Shown: piece after piece, positions 38,056 to 47,699 of the stretch | How positions within the stretch are numbered: the first letter of the stretch is position 1 | Layout: every line of letters begins with the position of its first letter | Assembly: GCA_946558695.1 (NCBI GenBank) | Contig: CAMNTQ010000001.1 | Span: 1 to 64,000, forward strand | Source: an uncultured Lachnospiraceae bacterium | GTDB taxonomy: Bacteria > Bacillota > Clostridia > Lachnospirales > Lachnospiraceae | Direction: 5' to 3' | DNA: 64,000 nt | The notes under the pieces: generated by a model | Seen by the model: the letters and a program-made list of their open reading frames with translations, nothing else | Database searches by the model: none | Told to the model about the DNA's origin: nothing | Program-made: the position numbers and the translations under genes

Positions 38056-39030
38056 TTACAAATCTTTTCTGCGCACAAACTGTACCGCATGATTGAGTGC
38101 TTCAAATGTTTTTCCGTATGTCCAGTTAATAAAACCATGTACCATACCTTTCATGATATGATACTCTACTTTAACACCGGCATCTTCAAGCTTTGCCGCA
38201 TACATAAGTCCCTGATCCAGCAATGGGTCACACTCTGCCGATATAAAACATGCCGGCGGCAGTTTTGACAGATTTTCCGCAAGAAGGGGCGAGGCATGCG
38301 GGTCCTTCTTCTCCTCTTCGCTGTTAAAATACAGAGCCATTGGATCTTCCATGCAGTTATACTCAAGAAAATATCCTTTACCATAACGCTTCTCAGAATC
38401 CGTCATCTCTTCTTCTATGTTTGTCACCAACGGATAATATAATATCTGCCGGCTGATCGCGGGACCTTTCCTGTCCCTTGCCATCATAGATACTGAAGCC
38501 GCGAAATTTCCGCCGGAACTGTCCCCGCATACACTGATATCCGCAGGATCACCCCCATAGCCTTTTATATTCTCTTCTGTCCATACAAGTGTGCTGTATG
38601 CCTCTTCTAGTCCTTTCGGGAATTTATATTCCGGCGCAAGATGATAATCCGGCGCTACAACTATCATGTCCCCGTAATATGAAAGATACCGATGGACATA
38701 CTCATATACCTCAATACTGTTCATAGAAAACGCGCCGCCATGATAGAATATGACTACCGGATACGTCTTTCTTTTACCGGGAATATAAACTCTGACACGA
38801 AACTCTCTGTCTTCACACCGGCACAGAGTATCCTCTGTTTGTACTGTCATGACATCCCGGTAGCAAGCACACTTTTGATAAGCCGCCGTCATCGCTGCTA
38901 TTGATTCGTAATCGCTTTGGATTCTCCATTCTTTCCGATGCTCCATATCCATGATCTGGGGATCCATAATATTCACTTCCGGCGCCGCTTCTCCATATTC
39001 AGGCTGTAAAAATTTTCTATAAATCTCCAT
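38056..39030 (-). CDS. Alpha/beta hydrolase of the hormone-sensitive-lipase type
   Basis: VVIFYHGGAFSMNS (HGG oxyanion motif); VCGDSSGGNFAASVSMMARD (GDSSGG); C-terminal GMVHGFINW. Confidence 0.92.
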   Translation of the reverse strand: MEIYRKFLQPEYGEAAPEVNIMDPQIMDMEHRKEWRIQSDYESIAAMTAAYQKCACYRDVMTVQTEDTLCRCEDREFRVRVYIPGKRKTYPVVIFYHGGAFSMNSIEVYEYVHRYLSYYGDMIVVAPDYHLAPEYKFPKGLEEAYSTLVWTEENIKGYGGDPADISVCGDSSGGNFAASVSMMARDRKGPAISRQILYYPLVTNIEEEMTDSEKRYGKGYFLEYNCMEDPMALYFNSEEEKKDPHASPLLAENLSKLPPACFISAECDPLLDQGLMYAAKLEDAGVKVEYHIMKGMVHGFINWTYGKTFEALNHAVQFVRRKDL

Positions 39031-39031
39031 A

Positions 39032-40000
39032 CTAAACCGCCTTCCTTACTTTTTTCTTCCCGGCAAGCTGTTTTTGAATTCCGTCTAAGCATACTGCCCC
39101 AAGGAAAATACATCCTCTGATGATCAGCTGGTAATATTCACTGATATTTAAAATCGTCATTCCATTAGTCAGTACACCGATGATCAGTACTCCGCATACT
39201 GCTGTAGAAATGCGCCCTTCACCGCCGGTCAGACTGACTCCGCCGATAACCGCCGCTGTCAGACAGTCCATTTCCATATTCTTTCCTGCTGTAGGCTGAC
39301 CGGAACTAATCCTTGCAAGCATAATGATTCCTGCAAGTCCGGATAAAAATCCCCCGATGGCGTAAGTCGCGACTTTTAATTTTCCCGTATTGATCCCGGA
39401 TAGTCTTGCCGCTTCTTCATTACTTCCGACAGCATAAAAATGTCTCCCTATATAAGTGCGGTTTAAAATAACTGCTGCAATAGCAATTACTATAATAAAT
39501 AAAATCACCGGCAGAGGAATGCTTCCTACATAGCCCTGTCCTACCACCTTTGCTCCATCCGGCAGATTGGATACCGGCATTCCTCCGCATATCAGATACG
39601 CCGCCCCCTGCAATATGATCTGCAGCGCCAGTGTTCCGATCATCGGAAAAATATTCGTTTTAACAATAATGATACCTGTGACCAGACCGATCAGTGTTGC
39701 CACAAGCAGTCCTGTAAGATATGCCGGAATCAGCCCCAGCTGCGCCTGTGTCAGCAGAACAGCCACTAATACAGACTGAAGGGAAATAACCGAACCAAGA
39801 GACAGATCAATTCCGCCCGCTATCATAACAAATAACAGTCCGATCGTCGCAATTCCCATAATAGAAGACTGGCGGACTACAGTAAACAAATTAGACATTG
39901 TTAAAAAAGACTCTGGCTGCAGCACGCCAAATAATATAATCAAAAATAATAATATTACTAATACAAAATACTGTTTTATAAAATTTTTCAATTTATCCAT
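39032..40000 (-). CDS. Ribose/sugar-type ABC transporter permease (RbsC-like)
   Basis: MIAGGIDLSLGSVISLQSVLVAVLLT...YAVGSNEEAARLSGINTGKLKVATYAIGGFLSGLAGIIMLARISSGQP. Confidence 0.95.
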   Translation of the reverse strand: MDKLKNFIKQYFVLVILLFLIILFGVLQPESFLTMSNLFTVVRQSSIMGIATIGLLFVMIAGGIDLSLGSVISLQSVLVAVLLTQAQLGLIPAYLTGLLVATLIGLVTGIIIVKTNIFPMIGTLALQIILQGAAYLICGGMPVSNLPDGAKVVGQGYVGSIPLPVILFIIVIAIAAVILNRTYIGRHFYAVGSNEEAARLSGINTGKLKVATYAIGGFLSGLAGIIMLARISSGQPTAGKNMEMDCLTAAVIGGVSLTGGEGRISTAVCGVLIIGVLTNGMTILNISEYYQLIIRGCIFLGAVCLDGIQKQLAGKKKVRKAV

Positions 40001-40012
40001 TTTACGCTCCTC

Positions 40013-41497
40013 CTAAGTCGTAATGTTCGATGCATACTTAAGAATCTTATCCTGTGAAAAATCTTCTTTTTGAAGTTCTCCTACAATATTGCCTTCTGCC
40101 ATCACCAGCATACGGTCAGACATCCCCATAATCTCTTCCATCTCTGAAGATATCATGATGATTCCCAGTCCTTCTTCCGTCAGTTTATTGATCAGCTCAT
40201 AGATTTCCTGCTTTGCTCCCACGTCAATCCCTCGTGTAGGCTCATCGAGGATCAATATCTTTGATTTACTCGCCAGCCATTTAGCAACTGCCACTTTCTG
40301 CTGATTTCCGCCGGAGAGATTCCCTACTAACTGATTGATCGTCGGAGTCTTGATCCGTAATGCGTCTTTATACTCATTGACACATTCATTTTCCTTTTTT
40401 GCATCAATAAATATAAATCGGGACAATCTTCTTAAGATCGGAAGAGTAATGTTCCACCGGATTGACATCTTCAGCAATACTCCCTGATTCTTCCTATCCT
40501 CAGAAACATAGGCAATTCCTTTTTCTATAGCATCTTTAGGAGAATGGATCGAAACTTTTTCTCCCTTTACATAGACTTCTCCAGAGTATTTCTTATCCGC
40601 GCCAATGATCAGTCTTGCAATCTCTGTCCTTCCGGCCCCCACCAGACCGGCTATTCCTACGATCTCCCCCTCTCTTACATAAAAGGACGTCTCCGCATTG
40701 GAAGGTCCGGCGATGTTTTTTATCTCTAATAGCTTCTCCCCATATTTGGGAGTTCTTGGAGGATATGTTTCGGTCAGCTCACGCCCCACCATATCAAAGA
40801 TCAACTGATTCCTTGTAGTATCCTGTATGTCCGTTGTCTTTATTACCTGACCGTCACGCATAACCGTTACCCTGTCGCACAATTCAAATATCTCATCCAT
40901 CCGGTGGGATATATAAATAACAGATACACCCTTTTCTTTCAGATTTTTTACTAATTTAAAAAGAATCTCTACTTCATTATCTGTAAGCGGAGCCGTCGGC
41001 TCATCCATGATCAATAACTTTACGTTTTTAGCCAGTGCTTTTGATATCTCTACCAACTGCATGTAAGCAACTGTCAGATCCCTGATCTTTGTCCCCGGAT
41101 CAATATCTGCGTTCAGCGACTCCAAAACTTCCATTGTTTTATTCGTCAGCTTCTTCTTATCTATAAATAAACCTTCGTTTACTTTATTTCCCATATAGAT
41201 ATTTTCTTCTACCGACAATGAAGGAGCAAGATTGAACTCCTGATATATCGCTTCTATCCCTATCTGTCCTGACAAGATCGGATTCAATTCTGTGTAGCTT
41301 TTTCCCTGGTATATGATACTTCCCTCGTCAGGCTTTATCGCGCCTGTAATGATCTTTATCAGTGTTGATTTTCCTGCACCGTTTTCACCTACTAATGCAT
41401 GGACCTCTCCTTCTTTTACCGAAAAAGAGATGTTATCTAATGCTACTACGCCCGGATATCTTTTCGTAACATTTTTTATTTCTAATATATTATCCAT
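40013..41497 (-). CDS. Sugar ABC transporter ATP-binding protein (RbsA/MglA-like, two NBDs, intact motifs)
   Basis: LVGENGAGKSTLIKIITG; LLIMDEPTAPLT; NLSGGNQQKVAVAKWL; ILILDEPTRGIDVGAK. Confidence 0.95.
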   Translation of the reverse strand: MDNILEIKNVTKRYPGVVALDNISFSVKEGEVHALVGENGAGKSTLIKIITGAIKPDEGSIIYQGKSYTELNPILSGQIGIEAIYQEFNLAPSLSVEENIYMGNKVNEGLFIDKKKLTNKTMEVLESLNADIDPGTKIRDLTVAYMQLVEISKALAKNVKLLIMDEPTAPLTDNEVEILFKLVKNLKEKGVSVIYISHRMDEIFELCDRVTVMRDGQVIKTTDIQDTTRNQLIFDMVGRELTETYPPRTPKYGEKLLEIKNIAGPSNAETSFYVREGEIVGIAGLVGAGRTEIARLIIGADKKYSGEVYVKGEKVSIHSPKDAIEKGIAYVSEDRKNQGVLLKMSIRWNITLPILRRLSRFIFIDAKKENECVNEYKDALRIKTPTINQLVGNLSGGNQQKVAVAKWLASKSKILILDEPTRGIDVGAKQEIYELINKLTEEGLGIIMISSEMEEIMGMSDRMLVMAEGNIVGELQKEDFSQDKILKYASNITT

Positions 41498-41584
41498 ATG
41501 TAAGTCTTCACCTCACCCATAATCCATTGCTTCCAAAAAATTAATGGTATAGCATACAATCTATACCATTAATCTGTGTCCTCT

Positions 41585-42580
41585 CTATTCCTGACTTGCA
41601 ATATATTCCTCAACATTGTCTGGGGTTATCGGATCAAGCGGGAACAAGACTTCTCTTTCATCCAACTTTCCATTTTCTGTCAATTCAATTGCCATATCAA
41701 TAAAATAGTCCGAATGGAGCAGCATATTGGTAGTAACTGTTGCTTTAAACACGCCATTTTCTTTCAATGCTGCCAAAGCGTCATCAACTGCATCTCCTCC
41801 AAACATTCCTAATTTATCGCCTTTGATACCTGCAGATTTGAAAGACTCATAAACTCCTAATACTCCGGCATCATTGATTCCGACAACTACATTCAGATCA
41901 GGATTAGACTGCACCCATGCATCTCCGACATCCACACCCTCCGGAGTATATCCGGCTTTTGCTGTTACTACAACCTCAGCGCTTGGCGCAAGTTCCTTTA
42001 ACGCATCTAAAATGCCTTCTTCCCTTGTTACCAGAAACGGATAATCCGGATAATTACACACGCCTACTTTAGCTTTTTCAGACTCTTTAAAATTCTCGTT
42101 GATCCATTCTGCCGCGTTTTTCCCGATCGCGTATCCATACTCATGATTGTCAATTCCGATAAATCCGGATGTACCTTCGATGTCTGAATCATATGAGATA
42201 AATTTAACACCTGCACTCTCTGCATTTGCCGCTGCATCTTTGAGAGCATCCGCATCCGTAACATGACAGATGATAGCTGTACATCCTGCCTCTACAAAGT
42301 TCTCGATACCAGTGATCTTATCACTGATCTCCGGACATTCCTTTACAGTGAGAGTTACACCTTTCTTCTCTGCATCTGCCTGCATATTCTGTACCAGATG
42401 AGCGAAAAACGCGTCTGACATATCACTGACAACAAAACCAATCTTTACCTTCTTTGAATCATCCTTTGATTCTGTTGTCTCAGAAGATTCCCCTCCCCCG
42501 GAACTGCCGCATCCGGCCAATGACCAGACCATCATCAAAACCATAACTAATGCTGCTGCTTTTTTCCACACTGTTTTCAT
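41585..42580 (-). CDS. Sugar ABC transporter substrate-binding lipoprotein
   Basis: Lipobox WSLAGCGSSGGGESS; periplasmic-binding-protein type-1 fold segments KVKIGFVVSDMSDAFFAHLVQNMQ...INDAGVLGVYESF. Confidence 0.93.
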   Translation of the reverse strand: MKTVWKKAAALVMVLMMVWSLAGCGSSGGGESSETTESKDDSKKVKIGFVVSDMSDAFFAHLVQNMQADAEKKGVTLTVKECPEISDKITGIENFVEAGCTAIICHVTDADALKDAAANAESAGVKFISYDSDIEGTSGFIGIDNHEYGYAIGKNAAEWINENFKESEKAKVGVCNYPDYPFLVTREEGILDALKELAPSAEVVVTAKAGYTPEGVDVGDAWVQSNPDLNVVVGINDAGVLGVYESFKSAGIKGDKLGMFGGDAVDDALAALKENGVFKATVTTNMLLHSDYFIDMAIELTENGKLDEREVLFPLDPITPDNVEEYIASQE

Positions 42581-42670
42581 TTCTTCTTCCTCCTTTAGGT
42601 TATTGATGACCATATTATAACCACTATGAACATACACAACAATGCGGGAGATTTTGGAATATGTGTATTT

Positions 42671-44134
42671 TTATTGGAAATACTCAGAAAACTTCTTCCT
42701 GTCAACTTCTCTGACGATCCGGTTATGCTCTATCACTATCATCCGGTCACAGAAAGGCATCAGATGAGAAATGTCCGCGCTGCCAAGCACTATGCACGTT
42801 CCTTTCCTCTTAAACTCCAGCAGCAGGATCTCAAGCTGCCGTCTTGATACGGCATCCAGCCTTAAAAATGGTTGGAAACAAAACAGGATTTTGGGATTTG
42901 CAAGCTGCCATCTATGGTATATGATCTGCATCGCATCCCTTCTGCTCACACTTCCCATTTCCTGATTGATCCGTGTATTTTCACAGATTTCCATCCCGAT
43001 CTTATCAAGGTATTTCTTGACTCTTCCATTGATAAAACACCCGAACATGGTTGTCTTTTTATAGATTGCCATCTCCATATTCTCACGCACAGAAAGATCA
43101 GGAAAAATAAGCGACTGATATTGCTCTCCATCTACAACACCGATATGGTTCTTTACTAATTTATATTCCGAATCTGCCTTATATACCGAGCCGTCAATAA
43201 TCAGATTCCCCTTGTAATATCTGCGTCCAAGCAGCAGCCTTCTTAACTCTCTGCTGAATTTGTCCTGAAAATCATATATTCCGAGTATCTCTCCTTTCCT
43301 GCAGTCAAAAGACAGATCGTCAAAATATTCGTTTTGTATATGATCTGCCCGGAAAATGACTTTACCTGCTGCCGCGCAATGTCCCTCTTCTGACTCCTGA
43401 GATTTCTTCTGTCCTGCAAGACATTCTAAAAGCTTCTGTTTATCATACTCTTTCTTATAGAACATCATGCCATTTCTGCCCTGACGGATTATCATAATTT
43501 TATCTGATATCTCAGTAATAGAATCCGGATAACTGTTAATCCATAATATGGATACTCCTTCTTCTTTGAACCGCTCTAATATACCTATGATCTGATCGAT
43601 CCTGTCAAACGAACAATCCTCCAGTATATCATCAACTACGATCAATCTGGCGCGTTTTACATACGCACGCATCAGACGTAGAACATAACACTCATACCTG
43701 CTGAGCTTTATTGCCTTTTTTTCCGGCGCGATTTCAATGCCAAATGACTCGAACAATCTTTTAGCCTGCTGGATCATTTTCTTTTTTGATACACTTAACT
43801 GAAAATAATTGATCTTTTCAATGATATATAAATTTTCAGCCACACTCAGATTCGGTATGATCAGCTCCTGATTGCCGATAAAAAATATTCCATTCAACTT
43901 CTCAACCGGCAGTATCTTCCCCTTTTCATAATATTTGCCTGTAAACCATATTTTCCCCTCATCAATGCTCTCATCGCCAAATAAAACCGAATATATTTCC
44001 GCTTTCCCACTGCCTTCAAGCCCGATCAGATTTATGATCTCTCCGCTTAAGATTTCCATAAAAAAATGGTCTAACACTCTGCTTCGCGCTTTTTCTTTTG
44101 TAATATCTTTCATTAATAAAACATCATTTTTCAT
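42671..44134 (-). CDS. Degenerate RbsA-like tandem ABC-ATPase (probably non-catalytic)
   Basis: Aligns along its length with the RbsA-like gene at 40013-41497 but has GLEGSGKA, LSRYE, VVDD and no H-loop in NBD1, and no P-loop plus FCFQPF for Walker B in NBD2. ORF intact. Confidence 0.85.
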   Translation of the reverse strand: MKNDVLLMKDITKEKARSRVLDHFFMEILSGEIINLIGLEGSGKAEIYSVLFGDESIDEGKIWFTGKYYEKGKILPVEKLNGIFFIGNQELIIPNLSVAENLYIIEKINYFQLSVSKKKMIQQAKRLFESFGIEIAPEKKAIKLSRYECYVLRLMRAYVKRARLIVVDDILEDCSFDRIDQIIGILERFKEEGVSILWINSYPDSITEISDKIMIIRQGRNGMMFYKKEYDKQKLLECLAGQKKSQESEEGHCAAAGKVIFRADHIQNEYFDDLSFDCRKGEILGIYDFQDKFSRELRRLLLGRRYYKGNLIIDGSVYKADSEYKLVKNHIGVVDGEQYQSLIFPDLSVRENMEMAIYKKTTMFGCFINGRVKKYLDKIGMEICENTRINQEMGSVSRRDAMQIIYHRWQLANPKILFCFQPFLRLDAVSRRQLEILLLEFKRKGTCIVLGSADISHLMPFCDRMIVIEHNRIVREVDRKKFSEYFQ

Positions 44135-44136
44135 CG

Positions 44137-45159
44137 TTAATTCATGTATTCCTCAATCTGATATATGAGCGGCATAGATATATGCACCTGCGTGCCGACT
44201 CCCAGCTCACTGACAACCACCATATACGCCTTTTCTTCCCAATAAAGCTTTAATCTTTTTCTTATATTCTTTACCGCGACTCCATTGTGGCGCTTTGTGT
44301 TTTCTCTGGACAGATTATCCTCATTTCTGTCATCCAGATCACAGTTGAGCTCATCCACCTTTTCCTGTGTCATCCCCATTCCGTCATCCGCGACATTAAT
44401 CTTAAGACTTGATTTTGTTGCCGTAATATGTATTGTAATCTTTCCCGCCCCCATCTTCATCTCCAGTCCATGGTAAATAGCATTTTCAATGACTGGCTGC
44501 AGGATCAGCTTAGGGATATAACAATTACTCACCAGACTTTCTTCAATATCATGATATATGATCTCACAGGATATCTTATCTCCAAATCTGGTCTTTTGTA
44601 TATTAAAATAGTTCATTCCATTCTTCAATTCATCCTTCAGATATACAAATGTTTCTTTTCGGCTGATATTGTACCTGAAATAGTTCGCAAGGGATAACGT
44701 CATCCCCGCAATTTTCTCCTCTCCATTCAGTAATGCCTCCCCACGTATTACTTCCAGCGTATTATATAAAAAATGGGGATTTATCTGATCCTGAAGATTA
44801 TTGATCTCAGCATTCTTCTCAAGAATTTCGGCATTTTTCTCTTTAAGGGCTATAGAATCCAGAGATGAAATAATGCTTACGATCTCTTGTATCATATCAT
44901 CATCTTTCATCTGTCCATGATTCAGTTCTTTGATCTGCCACGTAAGTCTGAGATTCGGCAGATAAATATCTCTGTAAAACCAAAAAAAATATATAATGCC
45001 TATTACAAGCTCTGACAAAATCATTAAAATATCCAGTAATGTGTGCTTTGGAGTGCAAATGACCAGAATAATATTTCCGGTCATTAACAGCAGCCACACA
45101 ACCATGCCTGTTATCATGAATTTTTTCATATTTTTTGACGAATATTTTCTTCTTTGCAT
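44137..45159 (-). CDS. LytS/YesM-type sensor histidine kinase with minimal extracellular loop
   Basis: Two TM segments separated by about 7 residues (TPKHTLL); INPHFLYNTLEVIRGEAL H-box; LILQPVIENAIYHGL N-box; VADDGMGM. Confidence 0.92.
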   Translation of the reverse strand: MQRRKYSSKNMKKFMITGMVVWLLLMTGNIILVICTPKHTLLDILMILSELVIGIIYFFWFYRDIYLPNLRLTWQIKELNHGQMKDDDMIQEIVSIISSLDSIALKEKNAEILEKNAEINNLQDQINPHFLYNTLEVIRGEALLNGEEKIAGMTLSLANYFRYNISRKETFVYLKDELKNGMNYFNIQKTRFGDKISCEIIYHDIEESLVSNCYIPKLILQPVIENAIYHGLEMKMGAGKITIHITATKSSLKINVADDGMGMTQEKVDELNCDLDDRNEDNLSRENTKRHNGVAVKNIRKRLKLYWEEKAYMVVVSELGVGTQVHISMPLIYQIEEYMN

Positions 45160-45171
45160 ATTTTCCCTTCT

Positions 45172-46782
45172 TTATGAATATAGCTTTCTATATTCAGACG
45201 GTTTAAGGCCTACCTGCTTTGCAAACTGTTTGCTGAAATATCTTGCATCCTGATACCCAGAGCGATAAGCAATCTCACTGACGCTCAAACCCGTCTCCAC
45301 TAAGAGGCGGCTCGCCTGTTTTACCCTGCATTGTATCAAGTATTCCGAATAAGTCATACCTGTCTCTTTCTTAAATACAGAACTTAAATAAGACGCATTC
45401 ATCTCCACCAATTCCGCTAACTGGTTAAGACTGATTTCCTGCATATAATTGCTCTCGATGTATTCTTTTACTATCCGGATCGGTTTGATGTCTTTCTGCT
45501 TCTTTTCTTCATCCAGATATTCAAGGATCTCTTTTATCAGATCTTCTGTCACTGAAAGAAGCTGTCTCTCCCGTTTCGTATTATCAACTCTGACATTCCA
45601 TTTTTTAAAACTATTTTCATAGTCAAGGTTATCTAAATGCTGTTTACAGTAGTCTGCCAGCAGGTCCACATAAATGATCAGAACATCAAAAAACAGGATC
45701 GGCGAATAATTTTCATATGAAAACTTGATCCTCCTCAGTGTCGATGCCACACATTCCTGCGCTCCTTTTATATCTCCGGAAACTATTTTGGAAATGTAGC
45801 CCTGCTTGTTCTTTTCTGTTACAACCGCTTCGATATTGTACGAATCAAAATGATAATTCTCTAAATATATAATCCCTGTATCTGCGATCTGTATCCTATA
45901 TTTGATCGCATCCACAGCAGTCTTAAGACAGAGACTGGACTCAGAAAAATTATTCATCTTCTGTCCCACTCCTATAACCACAGAAAACCCTTCAAACCGG
46001 TCCACATACTTTTTGATATTCTCATACAATTCCTCTATCTTTTTCTTAACAAGATTCTCCTGCTCTATCTTATAGTTAAATAAAGTAATGATTCCGGAAT
46101 TCATATCTGTAGTGATATGCTCTTTACATACCTTTCCCAAAATACCGGTATATTTTTCCAGTTCTTTTACTATCGAACCAATGCTCTCTCCCTCTTCCCC
46201 GCCAGTATCTATCTTAACAAACGCAGCCTGAAAAACACCTTCTTCGAATCTTGTACTGTATTCTCTGTTTATGCTGTCTCTGTCAACGCCTTCTTCCTTT
46301 TTATCCTGTCCCCAGATCATAGAAGTCAAAAACTTTTTTTTCATCTTATCCTTCGTCGCTTTAATCTCCAACCTCAGGTTGTTTTCGTAAGTATCATGCG
46401 CTCTTTTATCCAATATCGCTTCCCTGATCTCCTGCGCGATCTCTAATAATTTATCCTCCTCTATGGGTTTTAGAAGATAATACTTAACGCCATATTTCAT
46501 GGCGTTCTGGGCATACTCAAACTGCCTGAAACCACTGATCATAACAAATTCAGCTTCAATCTGCGCCTCTTTCGTCTTTTTTATCAGCTCAATGCCATCA
46601 TAACCCGGCATACGAATATCGGATATAATAACATCAGGCTGTTCTTTTTTGATCATTTCAAATGCATCTACTCCCGTATATGCCATCCCGATGATTTCAA
46701 ATCCTAACTTCTTCCAGTCCAATAACCGGGCAATCAAAAAACAAATTGTTTTTTCATCATCTGCTATCAATAGTTTCAACAT
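45172..46782 (-). CDS. YesN/AraC-type response regulator
   Basis: MLKLLIADDEKTICFLIARLLDW...DVIISDIRMPGYDGIELI; C-terminal AraC HTH LNQLAELVEMNASYLSSVFKKETGMTYSEYLIQCRVKQASRLL. Confidence 0.93.
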   Translation of the reverse strand: MLKLLIADDEKTICFLIARLLDWKKLGFEIIGMAYTGVDAFEMIKKEQPDVIISDIRMPGYDGIELIKKTKEAQIEAEFVMISGFRQFEYAQNAMKYGVKYYLLKPIEEDKLLEIAQEIREAILDKRAHDTYENNLRLEIKATKDKMKKKFLTSMIWGQDKKEEGVDRDSINREYSTRFEEGVFQAAFVKIDTGGEEGESIGSIVKELEKYTGILGKVCKEHITTDMNSGIITLFNYKIEQENLVKKKIEELYENIKKYVDRFEGFSVVIGVGQKMNNFSESSLCLKTAVDAIKYRIQIADTGIIYLENYHFDSYNIEAVVTEKNKQGYISKIVSGDIKGAQECVASTLRRIKFSYENYSPILFFDVLIIYVDLLADYCKQHLDNLDYENSFKKWNVRVDNTKRERQLLSVTEDLIKEILEYLDEEKKQKDIKPIRIVKEYIESNYMQEISLNQLAELVEMNASYLSSVFKKETGMTYSEYLIQCRVKQASRLLVETGLSVSEIAYRSGYQDARYFSKQFAKQVGLKPSEYRKLYS

Positions 46783-46873
46783 GCTGTACCTCCATTTCCC
46801 TGCCATATCAACCGGCAGGCAAGACAAACGATCCTCCTGCAAAATCCTCATTTTTCATGTAAATTACACATAA

Positions 46874-46896
46874 AAAAGCTAGAGATACCTAGCTTT
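46874..46896. terminator. Hairpin upstream of the YesN/YesM operon
   Basis: AAAGCTAG-N6-CTAGCTTT in the 46.87-47.1 kb intergenic region; a GGCTGC-GCCG-GCAGCC hairpin follows at about 46913-46930. Confidence 0.45.
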
Positions 46897-47060
46897 CATC
46901 CAATGTCCGTCGGCTGCGCCGGCAGCCATCAGCTCTCTGTTTTTCATTTTCAATCATAACATACATCTTTCAGACAAGCAAATAATATTCTCTTTCGAAA
47001 AATCACGTCTCATGAAGATAAAAGTCCAAAACACAGCAGCCGCGCCCCTGTACAGTAAAT

Positions 47061-47087
47061 AAAGCCGGAAGATCTCTCCCCGGCTTC
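47061..47087 (-). terminator. Terminator of the disrupted SBP gene
   Basis: AAGCCGGGGAGAGATCTTCCGGCTT on the minus strand, downstream of stop 47132. Confidence 0.7.
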
Positions 47088-47131
47088 ATTTATATATTTT
47101 AAAATAATAACACCTAACGTTTTGCTCAGGC

Positions 47132-47699
47132 CTATTCCTTTGCAGTTTGCGCAAATTCCACATTTACAAGATCTTCATAAGGCGCTCTCTTTGCAAGTTC
47201 TCCTGCCTCTTCTAAAATATCCTGGAGAAGTTCAAAGCTCTCTTTTTCAAACACCAGGTTATCCTTCCATGTATCCTGCTCATAGTAACGGTTCACAATT
47301 GTTGTGATCGTATCAAGGTCCGTCTCTTTAAATTGCGGCTCTATAGCTGCGGCAATTTCTTCCGGCTTATGAGACTGTACATAATCCATACCCTTTTGCA
47401 GCGCATTGGTGAATCCCTGAACTACCTCCGGGTTGTCTTTGATATAGCTTTGTTTTGCCGAAAAGGCGGTATAAGGAACATATCCGCTGTCTGTTCCAAG
47501 AGATGCCACTACATAACCTTCCTTCTCCTTTTCAAGTGCAGTTGCAGATGGTTCAAACTCTACGCTAAAATCCCCCTGTCCTCCGGAAAATGCCGCTGCT
47601 GTCGCGCCAAAATCAATACTTTGATCAATTTTTACATCCTTCTGCGGGTCAATGTTATTTTGTTTCAGGATATACTCAAATACCATTTCCGGCATACCG
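47132..47699 (-). pseudogene. C-terminal half of an SsuA/nitrate/taurine-type ABC substrate-binding protein, cut by a serine-recombinase element
   Basis: From the attL core: GGMPEMVFEYILKQNNIDPQKDVKIDQSIDFGATAAAFSGGQGDFSVEFEPSATALEKE...; its N-terminal continuation is at 50880-51131. Confidence 0.9.
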
